Source: Bryobacteraceae bacterium (GTDB lineage: Bacteria > Acidobacteriota > Terriglobia > Bryobacterales > Bryobacteraceae). From it: 7,015 bases of DNA. The translations under genes were made by a program, and so were the position numbers. The stretch lies in assembly GCA_030044325.1 (NCBI GenBank), contig JASHWA010000123.1, positions 1-7,015 of the forward strand. Direction: 5' to 3'. Below are positions 6,106 through 7,015 of the stretch, piece by piece. The notes below the pieces were generated by a model that worked only from the letters and a program-made list of their open reading frames with translations, searched no databases and was not told where the DNA came from. Numbering within the stretch: position 1 is the first letter of the stretch; each line of letters begins with the position of its first letter.

Positions 6106-6554
6106 GCCGCTTGATCTGTCGGTTGGTTGCCAAGATGATCCATCCTGTTTCCCTGGCGTTTGCTGACCACGATTTCGACTTTGGGTTTTCCGGTGGATTC
6201 AGAGCGCTCGGCTCGTATCTGCTCGAACGTCCTGCCCGATCGATCGAGCGCGCCTGCTTTCCGGTGACCTGTTGCCAGTGCACAACGATCACGTGTCGCG
6301 CAGCCGCGCGCTGATCCGGCGATTCGTCCCGACTGGCACATGCGGGGGAGCGGCGCCGCGCTGGAGATGGTCGCTGGTGGCTGCAGTGGCGATCGCCTTC
6401 CGCCCCGGTTTGGCCACCGGTGGCGCGACGTTCGCCACGTTTGACAACACGGGCCTTTTGGGTGGCCTTCGGCTCGGCAGCGGTGCTGGCCGACGCCGTC
6501 CTTCGCAGCCGCAGCATATCGCTCACGCCAGGTGAATCGCGGCGACGGCTGCGG
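6106..6554. other. Long non-coding or degenerate stretch upstream of the VOC gene
   Basis: I see no convincing gene here on either strand. Several frames are open because of the high GC content, but their translations are Arg/Ser/Ala-rich without family motifs. The first 20-50 bases may be the displaced N-terminal part of the minus-strand HTH remnant. A perfect 12-bp palindrome GCCACCGGTGGC lies at 6413-6424. No inverted terminal repeats or target duplications were found by eye. Confidence 0.5.
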
Positions 6555-6560
6555 TAGACT
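6555..6560 (+). promoter_or_regulatory. Possible -10 element TAGACT for the VOC gene
   Basis: TAGACT lies 25 nt before ATG 6586, close to the 31-nt spacing of the TATAAT upstream of the 3141 gene. The -35 region at 17-nt spacing (GTGAAT, 6532-6537) is poor. It is weak evidence resting mainly on position. Confidence 0.3.
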
Positions 6561-6573
6561 GGAACACTTGGAA

Positions 6574-6579
6574 AAGGAG
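6574..6579 (+). promoter_or_regulatory. Ribosome binding site AAGGAG for ATG 6586
   Basis: AAGGAG ends 6 nt before ATG 6586, an ideal Shine-Dalgarno that fixes the start of the VOC gene. Confidence 0.8.
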
Positions 6580-6585
6580 AACGGG

Positions 6586-7015
6586 ATGCGACGGTTCCTG
6601 TGCGCAACGGCTTTGGTGTGTTTCGCGGCCGCGACGGTTTCAACTCGCGCGGCTGCGCAGACGTTTCCCTACGATCACGTTCATGTGAACGTCCCCGATC
6701 CGGCTGCGGCCGCCAACTGGTACGAAAAGAATTTCGGTGGACGGCGGATCACCGAAGCTCCCAACCGGTTGATGTTCGGCAGCACGCGCTTCATGTTCCT
6801 GCGCAAGGCGGATGCCAAGCCGAGCAGCGGAAGCGCCATCGATCACGTGGGATTTTCCGTCGCTGATGTGGACGCGAAGATAAAAGAACTCGAAGCGGCC
6901 GGCGTCAAGATCGTGACCCCGCCGCGCGACATTCCGGGGTTGTTCAAAATCGCGTTCGTCGAAGATCCGTGGGGCACGCGCATCGAAGTGGTGCAGGATC
7001 CCGATCTGCTGGGGC
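6586..7015 (+). CDS. Exported VOC-family (glyoxalase/dioxygenase-fold) protein, 3' end outside window
   Basis: 143 codons are visible before the window edge. The start ATG 6586 has an ideal ribosome binding site. Residues 1-24 form a signal peptide (RRFLCATALVCFAAATV, cleavage after AAA). The mature part is a VOC fold made of two beta-alpha-beta-beta-beta modules. Module 1 starts DHVHVNVPDPAAAANWYEKN (30-49), with H31 or H33 at the usual first metal-ligand place. Module 2 starts IDHVGFSVADVDAKIKEL (85-102), with H87 at the second ligand place, and continues FVEDPWGTRIEVVQDPD (124-140), with E134 at the usual last ligand position. VOC enzymes are metal-dependent lyases, dioxygenases or resistance proteins; the substrate cannot be read. 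Export to the periplasm is unusual for the superfamily. It stands alone behind a long gap, probably with its own promoter. Confidence 0.92.
   Translation, partial: MRRFLCATALVCFAAATVSTRAAAQTFPYDHVHVNVPDPAAAANWYEKNFGGRRITEAPNRLMFGSTRFMFLRKADAKPSSGSAIDHVGFSVADVDAKIKELEAAGVKIVTPPRDIPGLFKIAFVEDPWGTRIEVVQDPDLLG

Noticed and set aside
6331..6350. TGGCACA as a sigma-54 -24 element
   Set aside because: No matching -12 GC element at the right spacing.
6441..6446. Perfect TTGACA as a -35 box for the VOC gene
   Set aside because: No -10-like sequence lies 16-18 nt downstream and it is 140 nt from the start codon.
5864..6643. Long minus-strand open frame (259 codons) over the gap
   Set aside because: Translation is Arg/Ser/Pro-rich without motifs, overlaps the VOC start and is explained by high GC; only a short part may be the displaced HTH N-terminus.

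Overview
The window looks like a chromosomal stretch of a GC-rich, Gram-negative soil-type bacterium. Most complete products carry a Sec signal peptide. The exported FecR-domain/beta-barrel protein and the style of the 'hypothetical' exported proteins remind me most of Acidobacteriota (Bryobacter/Solibacter-like). That lineage guess is inference from protein style, not from a marker gene.

Layout. (1) Bases 2-2595, + strand: the C-terminal end of a sigma-54-type (NtrC/Fis family) enhancer-binding activator overlaps by 4 nt (GTGA) a 695-residue exported protein with a FecR domain fused to a predicted outer-membrane beta-barrel. (2) Bases 2596-3107: a gap holding two back-to-back 7-bp inverted repeats (four copies of one heptamer), a doubtful small membrane-protein ORF, a terminator-like hairpin zone with two mutually exclusive stems before T5, and a perfect TATAAT. 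(3) Bases 3141-5784, + strand, probably one operon: an exported protein with two VirB10/TrbI-like beta units, a four-helix His-rich cytochrome b561-like membrane protein with a long Pro/Gln-rich N-terminal arm, and a periplasmic YceI-family lipid/polyisoprenoid-binding protein. (4) Bases 5785-6585: mostly non-coding. On the minus strand it carries the C-terminal part of a recombinase-associated helix-turn-helix protein, apparently decayed by a frameshift. (5) Bases 6586-7015, + strand: the start of an exported VOC (glyoxalase-fold) protein, cut by the window edge.

How the genes may work together. The first pair suggests that a sigma-54 activator and a surface FecR-barrel protein are made together by translational coupling, which differs from the classical ECF sigma/FecR/TonB-receptor arrangement. 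In the second operon the b561-YceI pair parallels the yceJ-yceI arrangement of E. coli and suggests envelope redox or quinone/isoprenoid handling. The VirB10-like protein in front has no type IV secretion neighbours here, so its role is open. I see no tRNA, rRNA, CRISPR array, or complete insertion sequence.
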